From the NCBI RefSeq assembly GCF_003814875.1, contig NZ_RKQF01000001.1, forward strand, positions 11,579,956 through 11,643,955: a DNA stretch of 64,000 nucleotides, written 5' to 3'. Position 1 is the first letter of the stretch. Each line of letters starts with the position of its first letter. Made by a program: the position numbers and the translations under genes. Of the stretch, positions 18,814-28,026 are shown one piece after another. Source of the DNA: Streptomyces sp. Ag109_O5-1 (GTDB taxonomy: Bacteria; Actinomycetota; Actinomycetes; Streptomycetales; Streptomycetaceae). Below the pieces are notes generated by a model that was not told where the DNA came from, searched no databases, and saw only the letters and a program-made list of their open reading frames with translations.

Positions 18814-21165
18814 GTGGCCGGTGAGACGCCGCTGATGATCGTGGACGGCGGAGGCGTGGTCGTGCAGTGGAGCCACCGGGCGGAGGAGTTGTGGGGGCGC
18901 CCGGCGGGCGACGTGGTCGGGCGGCCGGCAACCGACCTGGTCAGCCTTGTCCCCGCGCCAGGCGGTGGTGACGTGGAGCGCCGCAGGTATGACGACCTGC
19001 GTGATGTTGCAGAGGGCGCCGCTGGCAGTGGCCTGTGTGTGCGGCCGGTGCTGCGCGACGACGGTTCGGTGGCGTGGGGGATCTTCCCACCACCTGCGGA
19101 CGGGATGGGGCCCGGCATCGAGAGCGCGGCACTCGATGCGCTGTCCGCTCACATGGCAGGGGCTCTGTTCGTGGTGGACGAGGAGTTGCGCGTCGTGTCG
19201 GCCAATGCGGCGGCTCAGGCCCTGTCCGGCGCGAGCGCACTGCAGATCCAAGGACGCCCCCTCACCGATGCGTGGCCCTTTTCATCCCCCGGCGAACTGG
19301 AGAACATGCTGCGCCAGGCCATGGCGGACGGTACGTCGGCGACGGACCACGTGATGTGGACGGACCCGAAGAACGATCCTCGGCACGCGCACACGGTCTC
19401 GGTGCTTCCCCTGCGGGATGCACCGGGGGCAGTGGTCGTGGCCCACGACGTGACAGATCAGGAGAAGGCACGCCGCGGAGTTCAGACCCTGTATGCCGTC
19501 CGGGAGCGCGTCGGACAAACCCTGGATGTGGTGGCCACCTGCCAGGAGTTGGTCCACGCGCTCGTCTCCGGGTTCGCCGATATCGCCGTGGTGGAAGTGG
19601 TGGAGCCTGTGGTGCGCGGAGACGAACCACCGCTGAGCCCGCTAGGACGGGATGTGCCGCTGCGTCGGGCCGCCTTCGGGAACAGCGGCGGTGATCAGCA
19701 GGCCCGGGCGCATCCGGTGGGAGATGTCCGCGCGCTGCCGTTCCCCACCCCGTACGCGCAGGCACTGGCCGACCTCAAGCCCCGCACGATGGCCCTGCGC
19801 CCCGACACGCCCTGGCTGGCGGCCGACCCGGCGCGGGCCGAAGCGATCCGCGCATCCGGCGCACGCGCCCTGCTCGTCACACCGCTGACGCTGCGCGGAA
19901 AGGTGCTCGGGCTGCTGAGTCTCTACCGCACCCAGCGATCCGGCGGATTCGACGAGAAGGAACTCGCCCTCACCCTGGAACTGGCCACGCACACCGCCCT
20001 GAGCATCGACAACGCCCGCCGCTATACCCGCGAGCACACCGTCGCAGCGGCACTGCAGCGCCATCTGCTGCCCCCGGCTCCACCGTTGCAGACCGCGATC
20101 GAGACCGCCGGCCTGTACGTGGCCGACGACCGGGGCGCGGGTGGCTGGTCCAACGCCTGCGCCCTGCCCGGCGCCCGCACGGCCCTGGTCGTCGGGGAAG
20201 TCGCAGGCCACGGCATCCACACCGCCGTCACCATGGGTCAGCTGCGGACCGCTATGAACGCGCTCGCCGCATTGGACCTGGAACCCGACGAGCTCCTCGC
20301 CCGGCTCGACGACACCATGACACGTCTCGCGCGCGAGCGGAGGGCGCTGCCGCTCGGCGACCCCCTGCGCAGCCAGCCCCTCAGCGCGACGTGCCTGTGC
20401 GTGCTCTACGACCCGTTCGCTCATAGGTGCACCATCGCCTCCGCCGGACACCCGCCGCCCGTCGTCGCCGGCCCCGGTTCCAGCACCCGAGTGGTCGAGC
20501 TGGCCACGGGTGGTGCCCTCGGCGATGAAGGAGGGCCCCCGTACGCCACCACCGCCGTCACTTTGGCCGACGGAGACGTCCTCGCCCTCTACACGGCCTC
20601 GCTCCTGGACGCGGCACGGCCTGAGGACGGCGCAAGCGACACGCAGCCGCTCCAACGCTTGCTCGCCGACACCGACCGGCCCCTGCGGGACCTGTGCGAC
20701 GACATCCTCTACCGGCTGCGGATCGATGCTCTTCCCGGCGACGCCATCCTTCTTCTCGCCCGCACCCACCCCTTCCCCGCCGACTGCGTCGCCACCTGGC
20801 CGCTGGGCGAAGAGACCACCGCCCCCGCCCTCGCGCGGCGCCATGCCCGGCGCCAACTCGTCGGCTGGGGCGTGGACGACGACACCACCTACGACACGCA
20901 GGAGATCGTCAGCGAGCTGGTCACCAACGCCCTGCGGTACGGCGCGCCGCCCGTACACCTGCGCCTCATCAACGACCGCACGCTCACCTGCGAGGTCCAC
21001 GACACCGGCACCTCCGCCCCGCGGCTGCGCCACGCACGAACGGTCGACGAAGGCGGTCGTGGCCTGTTCATCTGCGCCCAGCTCGCGCAGAACTGGGGTA
21101 TCCGATACACCAACGACGGGAAGACGGTCTGGACCGAGCAGGCCCTCCCCTCAACGCGCCCATAG
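18814..21165 (+). CDS. PAS-PAS-GAF-SpoIIE-HATPase regulator with degenerate phosphatase motifs
   Basis: 783 aa. Two PAS-like segments lie at about residues 1-225, followed by a GAF domain (about 300-400) and a SpoIIE/PP2C-type domain (about 410-640). A C-terminal HATPase_c follows (ELVTNALRYG N-box and DEGGRGLFICAQLAQNWG G-box). The phosphatase metal motifs are altered: GGDWYD is GGWSN, VGDVVGHG is VGEVAGHG, and YTDGLVE is YTASLLD. Three metal-binding Asp residues are therefore missing. Start GTG 18814 follows GGAGG by eight bases; the earlier GTG at 18805 sits inside that ribosome site. It probably senses a signal and acts through its RsbW-like kinase part (inference). Compare the intact relative at 38135-41248. 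Confidence 0.85.
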   Translation: MAGETPLMIVDGGGVVVQWSHRAEELWGRPAGDVVGRPATDLVSLVPAPGGGDVERRRYDDLRDVAEGAAGSGLCVRPVLRDDGSVAWGIFPPPADGMGPGIESAALDALSAHMAGALFVVDEELRVVSANAAAQALSGASALQIQGRPLTDAWPFSSPGELENMLRQAMADGTSATDHVMWTDPKNDPRHAHTVSVLPLRDAPGAVVVAHDVTDQEKARRGVQTLYAVRERVGQTLDVVATCQELVHALVSGFADIAVVEVVEPVVRGDEPPLSPLGRDVPLRRAAFGNSGGDQQARAHPVGDVRALPFPTPYAQALADLKPRTMALRPDTPWLAADPARAEAIRASGARALLVTPLTLRGKVLGLLSLYRTQRSGGFDEKELALTLELATHTALSIDNARRYTREHTVAAALQRHLLPPAPPLQTAIETAGLYVADDRGAGGWSNACALPGARTALVVGEVAGHGIHTAVTMGQLRTAMNALAALDLEPDELLARLDDTMTRLARERRALPLGDPLRSQPLSATCLCVLYDPFAHRCTIASAGHPPPVVAGPGSSTRVVELATGGALGDEGGPPYATTAVTLADGDVLALYTASLLDAARPEDGASDTQPLQRLLADTDRPLRDLCDDILYRLRIDALPGDAILLLARTHPFPADCVATWPLGEETTAPALARRHARRQLVGWGVDDDTTYDTQEIVSELVTNALRYGAPPVHLRLINDRTLTCEVHDTGTSAPRLRHARTVDEGGRGLFICAQLAQNWGIRYTNDGKTVWTEQALPSTRP

Positions 21166-21286
21166 CGCCCCTCCGACGAGGAGTCGTGCACGGAGGCGCT
21201 CTGGTCTTCCCGCGCCTGTCTCAGCAGGTCGACGGAGCACCTGATGCGGGTGGCGACGCCTACGCGTCTTCAGCGGCCGGCCGCGA

Positions 21287-21859
21287 TCAGTGCAGGAGGA
21301 CGCCGAAGACCATACGGAAGAAGGCGTCGAAGGGAGCGGAGGACTTGTCGGCCCGGGCAGCGATCAACGTGCCCTCCCAGGCGCTGAGGATGAACAGCGC
21401 GGCGTCCTCGACATCGAGAGCGGCGTCCAGCTCACCGGCTTCCTTGGCTTCAGTGAGCACCTGCCGGATGTGCGCGGCCCACTGCTGGAAGCCGCCCTGG
21501 ACGGCGGAGCGGATCTCCTCGGAGTGGTCCGCCACCTCGGCGCCGAGGTTGCCCACCAGGCAACCGCGTGCGAAGCCGTTGTCGACCGTGTCCGTGCTCA
21601 GGAACTCGAAGTGCGCCCGCAGCCGCTCCAGCGCCGGGCGTCCGGGAGTCTCGAGCATGTCGAACCGCAATCCGGCTGCGTAGCGGCTCAGCGCCTCGAG
21701 GGCGCTCTCCTCCTTGCTGGCGAAGTGGTTGTAGAACGAGCCCTTGGGAGCCCCCGCCGCCGAGGTGATGTCGCTGATGCCCGTGGCATTAAAGCCTCGC
21801 GTGCGGAACTGCTCCAGGGCTGCCTGCGCGATCTCCTCGCGCTTGGACGCGCGTGCCAT
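21287..21859 (-). CDS. TetR-family repressor
   Basis: 190 aa. The N-terminal HTH is clear: REEIAQAALEQFRTRGF, TGISDITSAAGAPKGSFY, then NHFASKEESALEAL. The C-terminal part is the usual helical ligand domain, with a Cys near residue 103 (FARGCLVGNLGAEVADHS). I chose ATG 21859, because an AGGTGG ribosome site lies just before it and would be inside the gene if the 21883 start were used. It is divergent from the alcohol dehydrogenase at 22080, with a palindrome between them, so it probably represses that gene (inference). Confidence 0.88.
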   Translation of the reverse strand: MARASKREEIAQAALEQFRTRGFNATGISDITSAAGAPKGSFYNHFASKEESALEALSRYAAGLRFDMLETPGRPALERLRAHFEFLSTDTVDNGFARGCLVGNLGAEVADHSEEIRSAVQGGFQQWAAHIRQVLTEAKEAGELDAALDVEDAALFILSAWEGTLIAARADKSSAPFDAFFRMVFGVLLH

Positions 21860-21996
21860 CCTCACCACCACCTTTCGGGCCAATATGTCCGGTCGCCTTG
21901 CCTCAGGTCAAACCCAGATCGCCAGGGAAGCGGCGGCCGCCCCCAACGGCACGTGACCCACGCCTCGGACTCGGGACCTGCTTGACTATTTTAAAG

Positions 21997-22006
21997 TGAC
22001 CGGTCA
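21997..22006. promoter_or_regulatory. Palindromic operator candidate, TetR/ADH
   Basis: A perfect 10-bp palindrome TGACCGGTCA lies in an AT-rich stretch between the divergent tetR-type and alcohol dehydrogenase genes, just downstream of a TTGACT -35-like box at about 21982. It suits a TetR dimer site blocking the dehydrogenase promoter. Confidence 0.5.
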
Positions 22007-22079
22007 TATTGAATTCAGATCCCCCACCCAACCCTCAGCCCTCCCCGTGTCGGCAGAGGCAGCACCGAGGAGAACCGTC

Positions 22080-23096
22080 ATGTCCGCCTACCGAGCATTC
22101 GAGGCCACCGGCGTCCACCAGCTCCGGCTCGTCGAGCGCGAGCTGATCGACCCGGAGCCCGGACACGTCCGGCTCAGGGTGGAGGCGTGCGGCGTCTGCC
22201 ACTCCGACGTGCTGGCCGTGGAAGGACTGCGCCCCGACCCCTCACGCCCTGTCGTTCCCGGCCACGAGATCGTCGGTGTAATCGATGCCGTGGGCACGGG
22301 TGTCACCGCCTGGCGCCTCGGCGACCGCGTCGGCGTCGGCTTCCTGAACGGACACTGCTGGGAGTGCGAACCCTGCCGCCGCGGCGACTTCGTCAACTGC
22401 CTCAACCAGGAACAGACCGGCACCACCGTCGACGGCGGATACGCAGAGGTGACCTACGCCCGCGCGAGCGGACTGGTACGCATCCCCGACGGCATGCCGG
22501 CCATCGAGGCGGCCCCCCTGCTGTGCGCCGGACTGACCACCCTCACCGCGATCCGGCAGGCCGCCACCCCCGCGGGCGCCCTGGTCGCCGTGCAGGGGAT
22601 CGGCGGGCTGGGTCACCTGGCCCTGCAGTACGCGCGCAGCCTGGGATTCCGGGTCGCCGCCATCGCCCGCGGCCAGGAAAAGGAGAAGCTCGCCAGGGAA
22701 CTCGGCGCCCACGAGTACATCGACAGCAGCGGCACCGACCCCGGCACGGCGCTGGCCGACCTGGGAGGCGCATCGGTCATCGTCGCCACGGCATCCAGCG
22801 GTACGTCCATGAACCCGCTGGTCCGCGGACTGGCCCCGGGCGGCAGCCTGGTGGTGGTCGGCGCCGCCCCCGACCCGCTGACGGTCGCCACGGCCGACCT
22901 GATCTTCGGTACCCGCCGCATCGTCGGCAGCCTGACCGGATCGTCGATCCAGAACGAGGACAACCTCGCCTTCAGCCTCGCCCACGGCATCCGCCCCTCC
23001 ACCGAGACCATGCCCTTCACCCACGCCATGGACGCCTACGAGCGGATGCTCTCGGGCAAGGCACGCTTCCGCGTCGTCCTGGACATGGCTGCCTGA
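22080..23096 (+). CDS. Zinc-dependent alcohol dehydrogenase
   Basis: 338 aa, medium-chain dehydrogenase/reductase. Catalytic zinc ligands are seen in VEACGVCHSDVL (Cys) and VVPGHEIVGVIDAVG (His-Glu). The structural zinc lobe has four cysteines in HCWECEPCRRGDFVNC. The NAD-binding turn is GIGGLGHLALQYA near residue 170. The pattern is that of the AdhA/propanol-preferring group. ATG 22080 follows GAGGAG; an in-frame ATG at 21996 overlaps the operator and is not used here. It is probably induced by an aldehyde or alcohol through the divergent TetR protein. The TDT transporter follows 76 bases downstream in the same direction. Confidence 0.92.
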   Translation: MSAYRAFEATGVHQLRLVERELIDPEPGHVRLRVEACGVCHSDVLAVEGLRPDPSRPVVPGHEIVGVIDAVGTGVTAWRLGDRVGVGFLNGHCWECEPCRRGDFVNCLNQEQTGTTVDGGYAEVTYARASGLVRIPDGMPAIEAAPLLCAGLTTLTAIRQAATPAGALVAVQGIGGLGHLALQYARSLGFRVAAIARGQEKEKLARELGAHEYIDSSGTDPGTALADLGGASVIVATASSGTSMNPLVRGLAPGGSLVVVGAAPDPLTVATADLIFGTRRIVGSLTGSSIQNEDNLAFSLAHGIRPSTETMPFTHAMDAYERMLSGKARFRVVLDMAA

Positions 23097-23172
23097 CCAC
23101 GCAGCCGATCTGCGCCGCCGGGCAGACGAGTCCCAGCCCGTGCCCTTGGCATTCCCTTCGAGGTACCCCCCC

Positions 23173-24216
23173 ATGATCGACTTGGCCGACACGGCAGAGC
23201 ACACCAGCACGGCCCCCCGCGGCAGCGGGCGGACGCGCCCATCCGCCGACATCGCCTCCGACGTCAACGGTCCCCACGCGACCCGCACCGCACGGATCAG
23301 GCTGCTGTCCGTCTCCCTCGGCACCGCCGGCCTCGGCGGAGCCTGGCAGGCGGCGGTCACCACCTTTCCGCCCGCTCTGCAGGTCAGCGACGCGCTGTTC
23401 ACCGTCAGCGGTCTCATCTGGCTGGTGCTGCTGACCCAGTACCTGCGCCACGGCGGGACCCGATGGCACAACCTGCGCCACGACCTGCGCCATCCCGGTC
23501 AGGGCTTCACCCTTGGGTACGTGCCCATCATCGGCATGCTGATCGCAGGCCACTTCTCCCGGTTCGGGCTCACCGGGGCACGCTGGGTCTACGCGGTGTT
23601 CCTCACCGTGGCCGCCCTGATCGCCGCACGCCTGCTCGCCCACTGGCTCACGGGCGCCCTGAGCACCACAACTCTGCACCCGGGCTACCTACTGCCCGTC
23701 TCCTCCGCACCCTTCGTCGCCAGCGCCGTCGCCTCCACACTCAAGCTGCCCGGCATCGCCGACGCCGCCTTCGCGGTGGGGCTGCTCTACTGGTTTGCCT
23801 TCGGCACCGTCATCCTCGGCAGCCTCGTCACCAGCGGCCCCCTGCCCAGGCCCGCCCGCCCCGCACTCACCGTCCTGACCATTCCCCCGGCGACCGGCGG
23901 AATCGCCTGGACCGCCGCCCACAAGGGCGTCTTCGACGCCGTCGGCTACGGCTTCGCCGGCACCCTGCTCTTCACCGTCCTCCTCGTCGCCTTTCTGCTC
24001 CCCGAGCTACGCCAGCCCGCGTTCCATCCGGGCCTGTGGATCTTCAGCTTCCCCATAGCGGCATCGACCAATTTCGCCATCCGCTGGATACACGCGTCCG
24101 CACTTCCCGGAGGGCTGGCCCTCACCGGGATCCTCCTTGCCGGTGCGACCACGGCGCTGGGCCTGTTGGCCGCGGCCACCCTGCACCACCGCGCCCGGCG
24201 AGCACGTCCCAGCTGA
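23173..24216 (+). CDS. TDT-family (TehA-like) membrane transporter
   Basis: 347 aa with about ten hydrophobic segments from residue 45 to 340. Examples are LLSVSLGTAGLGGAWQAAV, FTVSGLIWLVLLTQYL and GYVPIIGMLIAGHFSRFG. The arrangement and the short glycine-rich first segment fit the tellurite-resistance/dicarboxylate transporter family (TehA/SLAC1-like anion channels). The 40-residue N-terminus is polar and cytoplasmic. ATG 23173 follows GAGG. It may share a transcript with the alcohol dehydrogenase and export an organic acid made by it, but that is inference. Confidence 0.85.
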   Translation: MIDLADTAEHTSTAPRGSGRTRPSADIASDVNGPHATRTARIRLLSVSLGTAGLGGAWQAAVTTFPPALQVSDALFTVSGLIWLVLLTQYLRHGGTRWHNLRHDLRHPGQGFTLGYVPIIGMLIAGHFSRFGLTGARWVYAVFLTVAALIAARLLAHWLTGALSTTTLHPGYLLPVSSAPFVASAVASTLKLPGIADAAFAVGLLYWFAFGTVILGSLVTSGPLPRPARPALTVLTIPPATGGIAWTAAHKGVFDAVGYGFAGTLLFTVLLVAFLLPELRQPAFHPGLWIFSFPIAASTNFAIRWIHASALPGGLALTGILLAGATTALGLLAAATLHHRARRARPS

Positions 24217-24223
24217 GTTCGCT

Positions 24224-24436
24224 TCGTTCTCAACCTCGGTGACTGGGAGAACCGCTTCCACCCCGACTGGATCGCCTCGGTCGACGCGGCCCTGGGACGA
24301 GGTGGAGAAGTCGGAAGGCCCCCGCGCCCTGGTGACCGCTGCGACCGGGAAGTTCTACTCCAACGGTCTCGATCTTGAATGGCTCGCTGCCCACAGCGAC
24401 GAGCAGTTGGACTACGTCATGGTCCGGGGCCTTTGA
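24224..24436 (+). pseudogene. Enoyl-CoA hydratase remnant
   Basis: The N-terminal part of a crotonase-fold protein read in two frames: FVLNLGDWENRFHPDWIASV, then after a shift DEVEKSEGPRALVTAATGK and FYSNGLDLEWLAAHSDEQLD. The oxyanion block FYSNGLDLEW is typical of this family. The start codon is missing, there is a frameshift near 24290, and the gene stops after about 70 residues where 240 are expected. Confidence 0.75.
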
Positions 24437-24499
24437 CGTCTAGTTCTGACATCAACGCGGGTAGTCGCGGGCGATCACGGGCGACCTGGGTGTGTCAAT

Positions 24500-25048
24500 T
24501 TAACTGACTGTACAGACCCGTTCCACGCTGGCTGCGTAGTGGGGCGCTTCGAGCGCGTTGTGGCGTGCCACAGCCGCCTGGCGCTCCTCCACCACCTGCT
24601 CGAAGGGGATGCCTCGCTCCTTGAGGTTCTCCAGGAAGGACCGGGTCGGCCGACCGAGCACCTTGTTGGTGAAGGTGGCCCTGCCGGAGTCGAGCGGGGT
24701 GACGCTGAGGTCCCAGATAACCTGGACGTACTGCCAGCCGTCGGGGCTCTGGGTCTCCGACAGCGAGACCAGGCGGCAGTGGTGCGGCTCCAGCACCTCG
24801 GCGACGTAGTGCTGGATCATCAGCGCACCGCCGATCACCTCCACGTTGATGCTCACCAGATCGCCGTCGGCGTTCTTGCTCCAGCCGCAGGCCCTGTGGT
24901 CCGGGACCGCACACGCTTGGTATTCCGCGTCCGTGAGCTGGGTCAGCCACTTCCCCAAGTGGATCTTCTCGACCGGCGCGTTGATCACCACGTTCTCGGT
25001 AGAGTCCGACAGTACCAAGTCCTCAACGACTTCATGAGTGGTCGTCAT
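24500..25048 (-). CDS. SRPBCC-like protein of unknown role
   Basis: 182 aa. A central run of strands and a long C-terminal helix fit a START/SRPBCC ligand-binding fold: STENVVINAPVEKIHLGKWL, VSINVEVIGGALMIQHYV, WQYVQVIWDLSVTPLDSGRA, then SFLENLKERGIPFEQVVEE. No catalytic residue can be named. The ATG at 25048 follows a GGGGAA site. It is the last of three minus-strand genes with the alpha/beta hydrolase (36 bases upstream) and the FAD oxidoreductase, which suggests a small catabolic or biosynthetic set. Family placement is tentative. Confidence 0.55.
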   Translation of the reverse strand: MTTTHEVVEDLVLSDSTENVVINAPVEKIHLGKWLTQLTDAEYQACAVPDHRACGWSKNADGDLVSINVEVIGGALMIQHYVAEVLEPHHCRLVSLSETQSPDGWQYVQVIWDLSVTPLDSGRATFTNKVLGRPTRSFLENLKERGIPFEQVVEERQAAVARHNALEAPHYAASVERVCTVS

Positions 25049-25083
25049 AGCTATTTCCCCTTTCTGCGCCGGGCTTGCCGACG

Positions 25084-25899
25084 TCAGTGGGTTTCCCACC
25101 AGTCGGCCACGAGCCGTGCGTACTCGCGGGGCTTCTCCTCCCAGGAGAAGTGACCCGCGTCCTTGATGAAGTCGACTCTGCTGCCAGGGATGCGGTCGAC
25201 CAGGAAGTGGGCGTTGTCCGCCGGGACCACCTCGTCGTTCTCTCCCGCAATGACACGCACGGGGGTGGTGATCCCGGGGAGGAGTTCCGCGAGCTGCGGA
25301 AGCTGGTCGGGGTACTGCTGGACGAACTTCAGCGACTCCGCGAACCTTCCGTCCCCGTACGACGCCACGTAGTCGTTCCTGGTCTGCGCGGAGGGCGTGA
25401 AGCCCTTGACGGTGCTCAGCGCGGCGTCCACGATCTTGGCGGGGTCCACGTTCCGGTACTTGTCCGGGTCGGGCTCCTCCACCCAGCTCTTGAGAACGCC
25501 CGTGACGTTTACAGGCACGGACGCGCCGCCGGCGCCGACCACGATGCTCCGGAAGGCGTCAGACTTCTGAGCCGCGGCGAAGAGAGCGGCCGAGGTGCCG
25601 ATGTCGGGGCCCACGATGTGCGGCTTGTTGAGACCGAGGGCCTCGACCGCCTGGAGGATGAAGCCACCCATGGCCCGAGGCGATTGGAGCGCCTCGGAGA
25701 GCTGGGACCCTCCATAGCCGGGAAGGTCGATGGCGATGAGGCGTGCATGCGCTGCCAATTCGTCCCAGACCTGCTCGTAGGCGTAGATGCTTTCCGGCCA
25801 AGGGGCGATCAGTACGGCGTCCGGGCCGGTGCTGGAGCTGTCCGCGTAGCGGATGCGCACTCCGTCCACTGTCGCGTACTCGGGTGTGATGTTCGGCAT
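25084..25899 (-). CDS. Alpha/beta hydrolase, epoxide hydrolase/dehalogenase type
   Basis: 271 aa. The nucleophile elbow is VGPDIGTSAA (near residue 96), so the nucleophile is Asp, as in epoxide hydrolases and haloalkane dehalogenases rather than esterases. The oxyanion region is APWPESIYAYEQVWDELA. The acid region is AGENDEVVP near 222 and the catalytic His lies in KDAGHFSWEEKP near 253. No signal peptide is present. It is on the same strand as and just upstream of the SRPBCC-like gene and downstream of the FAD oxidoreductase, so it may be part of a short detoxification operon (inference). The substrate is unknown. Confidence 0.85.
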   Translation of the reverse strand: MPNITPEYATVDGVRIRYADSSSTGPDAVLIAPWPESIYAYEQVWDELAAHARLIAIDLPGYGGSQLSEALQSPRAMGGFILQAVEALGLNKPHIVGPDIGTSAALFAAAQKSDAFRSIVVGAGGASVPVNVTGVLKSWVEEPDPDKYRNVDPAKIVDAALSTVKGFTPSAQTRNDYVASYGDGRFAESLKFVQQYPDQLPQLAELLPGITTPVRVIAGENDEVVPADNAHFLVDRIPGSRVDFIKDAGHFSWEEKPREYARLVADWWETH

Positions 25900-26075
25900 T
25901 CGCTTGCCTTTCCGATGGAAGCGCGGTGGTGTCCTTCGCCGGATCAGGCAGTTGACCCCTGCCCACCACCGCTATTTCGTCGTCGGCTCCTGGTCGTTGA
26001 CATGGAAAAGGCCAGGACGGGCCGGAAATTTTCGGGCAGCAGGGAAAAATGCGACGGAGAAAGAGTGTCAGAGGA

Positions 26076-27489
26076 TCAGGGTCGACCGAGGGTGGGTCCG
26101 GGGCGTTCCCTCAGTAGGAAAGTGAGTCCTTCGGCTGCCGTGGGGTGGGCGAATATCGCACTGCGCAGTGCCGTGTACGGGATGCGGCCGATCATTGCCG
26201 TCTGGACGGCGGCCATGAGTTCGCTGGCTTCGGTCCCGAACGCGGTGAATCCGAGGATCTCGTCGCTGTCCGCGGCGATCAGCATCTTCATGAATCCACG
26301 CGGCTCGGACAGCGTCCTGGTTCGCAGAACGGCAGCCATCGGCAGGGTGAGGGCGGTATCCGATGCCGCGGTGCCCGGCCTGGGTTTCGTTGCAGCCGAC
26401 CCGTGCGAGCTCGGGATCGGTGTACAGGCAGTACGCCAACAGGCGGCCGGTGGTGGTGCTGCTGCCTCCGTGCAGATTGTCGTGCACCACCCGGAAGTCG
26501 TCGAATGCCACATGGGTGAAGTGCGGGCTGCCCGCGCACTCGCCCATGGCCCACACCCCCGCCGCAGTGGTGGCGAGGCGCTCGTCGACCACAATGTAGC
26601 CCGTGTCGGTCAGCTTCACTCCGGCCCGCTCCAGCCCTATCCCGCCTGTGTTCGGTGTGCGGCCGACGCCGACCAGCAGGTCCGTGCCGTCGATCACGCA
26701 CTCGCCGTCCGGCCCGTCGGTGATGACGAGCACATCACGGCCGGATTCTCCATCGACCCTACGGATGCGTGTCCGGAGGTGGACGGTGATCCCCTCGTCA
26801 CGGAAGAGGTCGAGGATCGCCGCGGCGACATCGGCGTCTTCGCGGCTTGCCAGCTGCGGTCCATACTCGATGACGGTCACCCGCGCGCCGAAGCGGCGCA
26901 CGGCCTGCGCCAATTCCAGCGCGACAAAGCCGCCACCGATGACGATCAGATCCTCCGGCAGGCGGTCCAGATCCAGCAGTTCGACGTGGGTCATAGGCCG
27001 GGCTGCAGCGAGACCGGGCACGTCGGGCACCGTTGCATACGTGCCCAGGTCCAGGAACACCCGCTCCCCGCGGATCCGGCGCTTGCAGCCGTCAGCCGCT
27101 TCGACATCGACCGATCTCTCGCAGACGAAACGCGCCTCGCTCATGATCAGTTCGGCTCCGCTGGCCTGGTAGCGGTCCAGATGAAGCTGGCGCAGGTCCT
27201 CGACCATCGCCCGCTTCCTGGCCTGTACGCCCTTCATGTTGGTTGCCGCCGACTCCAGCTCGACCCCGAATTCGGCGGCGCGCCTGGTGAAGGAGCGCAC
27301 CTTCGCCGAGTGAATGATGTTCTTGCTCGGCAGACAGGCGACGTTCGGGCAGGACCCGCCGATCAGCTTCCGCTCGACCACAGCCGTACGGTGACCCTCA
27401 GCTGTCGTCGTCCAAGCGAGGCATTTTCCTGCTTCGCCGCTGCCGACGACGAGGATGTCGTAGTTCTCAGTGCTCTCGGTCACGGACAT
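26076..27489 (-). pseudogene. FAD/NAD disulfide oxidoreductase, frameshifted
   Basis: A class I pyridine nucleotide-disulfide oxidoreductase of mercuric reductase/lipoamide dehydrogenase type. It has the FAD site ILVVGSGEAGKCLA, the redox disulfide GGSCPNVACLPSKN, the NAD site VIGGGFVALELAQ, and TDPELARVGCNETQAG at the start of the dimer domain. The frame is then lost near 26360-26375. The true continuation (LTLPMAAVLRTRTLSEPRGF, ending with HPTAAEGL, the active-site His-x4-Glu) is in another frame and stops at 26076. One indel separates the parts. Start ATG 27489 follows GGGAGGAG. Either a recent pseudogene or a sequencing error; otherwise all catalytic elements are there. Confidence 0.8.
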
Positions 27490-27904
27490 TCGACCGGCTC
27501 CTCCCGCTGGAAGGCGGCATCCATCCGGCGACCCGGATCTCGCGCCGCGGCCTGGTGATGCTGCCGGTGTATTCACCACGATCGCGCACAGCGGGGGGCA
27601 GGGCAAAATGGCATCTGACTTCAGTGCAAACGGTTACCGTGTGTGCTCGTGAACAGGCGCTGACTGCTGCAGGCCGAGTGGAACCGACTCGGCAAAAATC
27701 TACGTGGTCAGCCACCAACCGTGCAGGCGAAGACGCACAGGGCACACGACATGTCTACCCATTCCGGCGTCGTACGCCCAGTGGTAGCCGTGATTCCTGA
27801 GGAACGTCCTCAATCGGTACGACTAGCCGTATCCGCTGGCCAGCTCATCTGGCGGAGGTCGTTCGGGTCACACGCTCTTTCGGCAGCCACTTTAGGGCGA
27901 GCCT
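27490..27904. other. No recognised gene; target of IS insertion
   Basis: About 415 bases. An open frame from ATG 27751 (starting MSTHSGVVRPVVAVIPEERP) runs into the left end of the IS5-type element at 27905 and may be the front of an interrupted gene; I cannot identify it. Confidence 0.3.
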
Positions 27905-28026
27905 CTAAGACGCCATCCGCTTTCCGAACGTGATCGTTTGGTTCGGGCTGGGTGGGCATGAACTCCGGCTGGCGGCGGGAGAGATGGGCGTGGTTCGTCC
28001 GTTCGTCTGGCTTGTGGAGGTGGCTG

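Noticed and set aside
19642..21033. 463-residue open frame on the minus strand
   Set aside because: Shadow of the SpoIIE-type gene; glycine-rich with no motif.
25075..27558. 827-residue open frame on the plus strand
   Set aside because: Antisense to the hydrolase and the FAD oxidoreductase, both of which have catalytic motifs on the minus strand.
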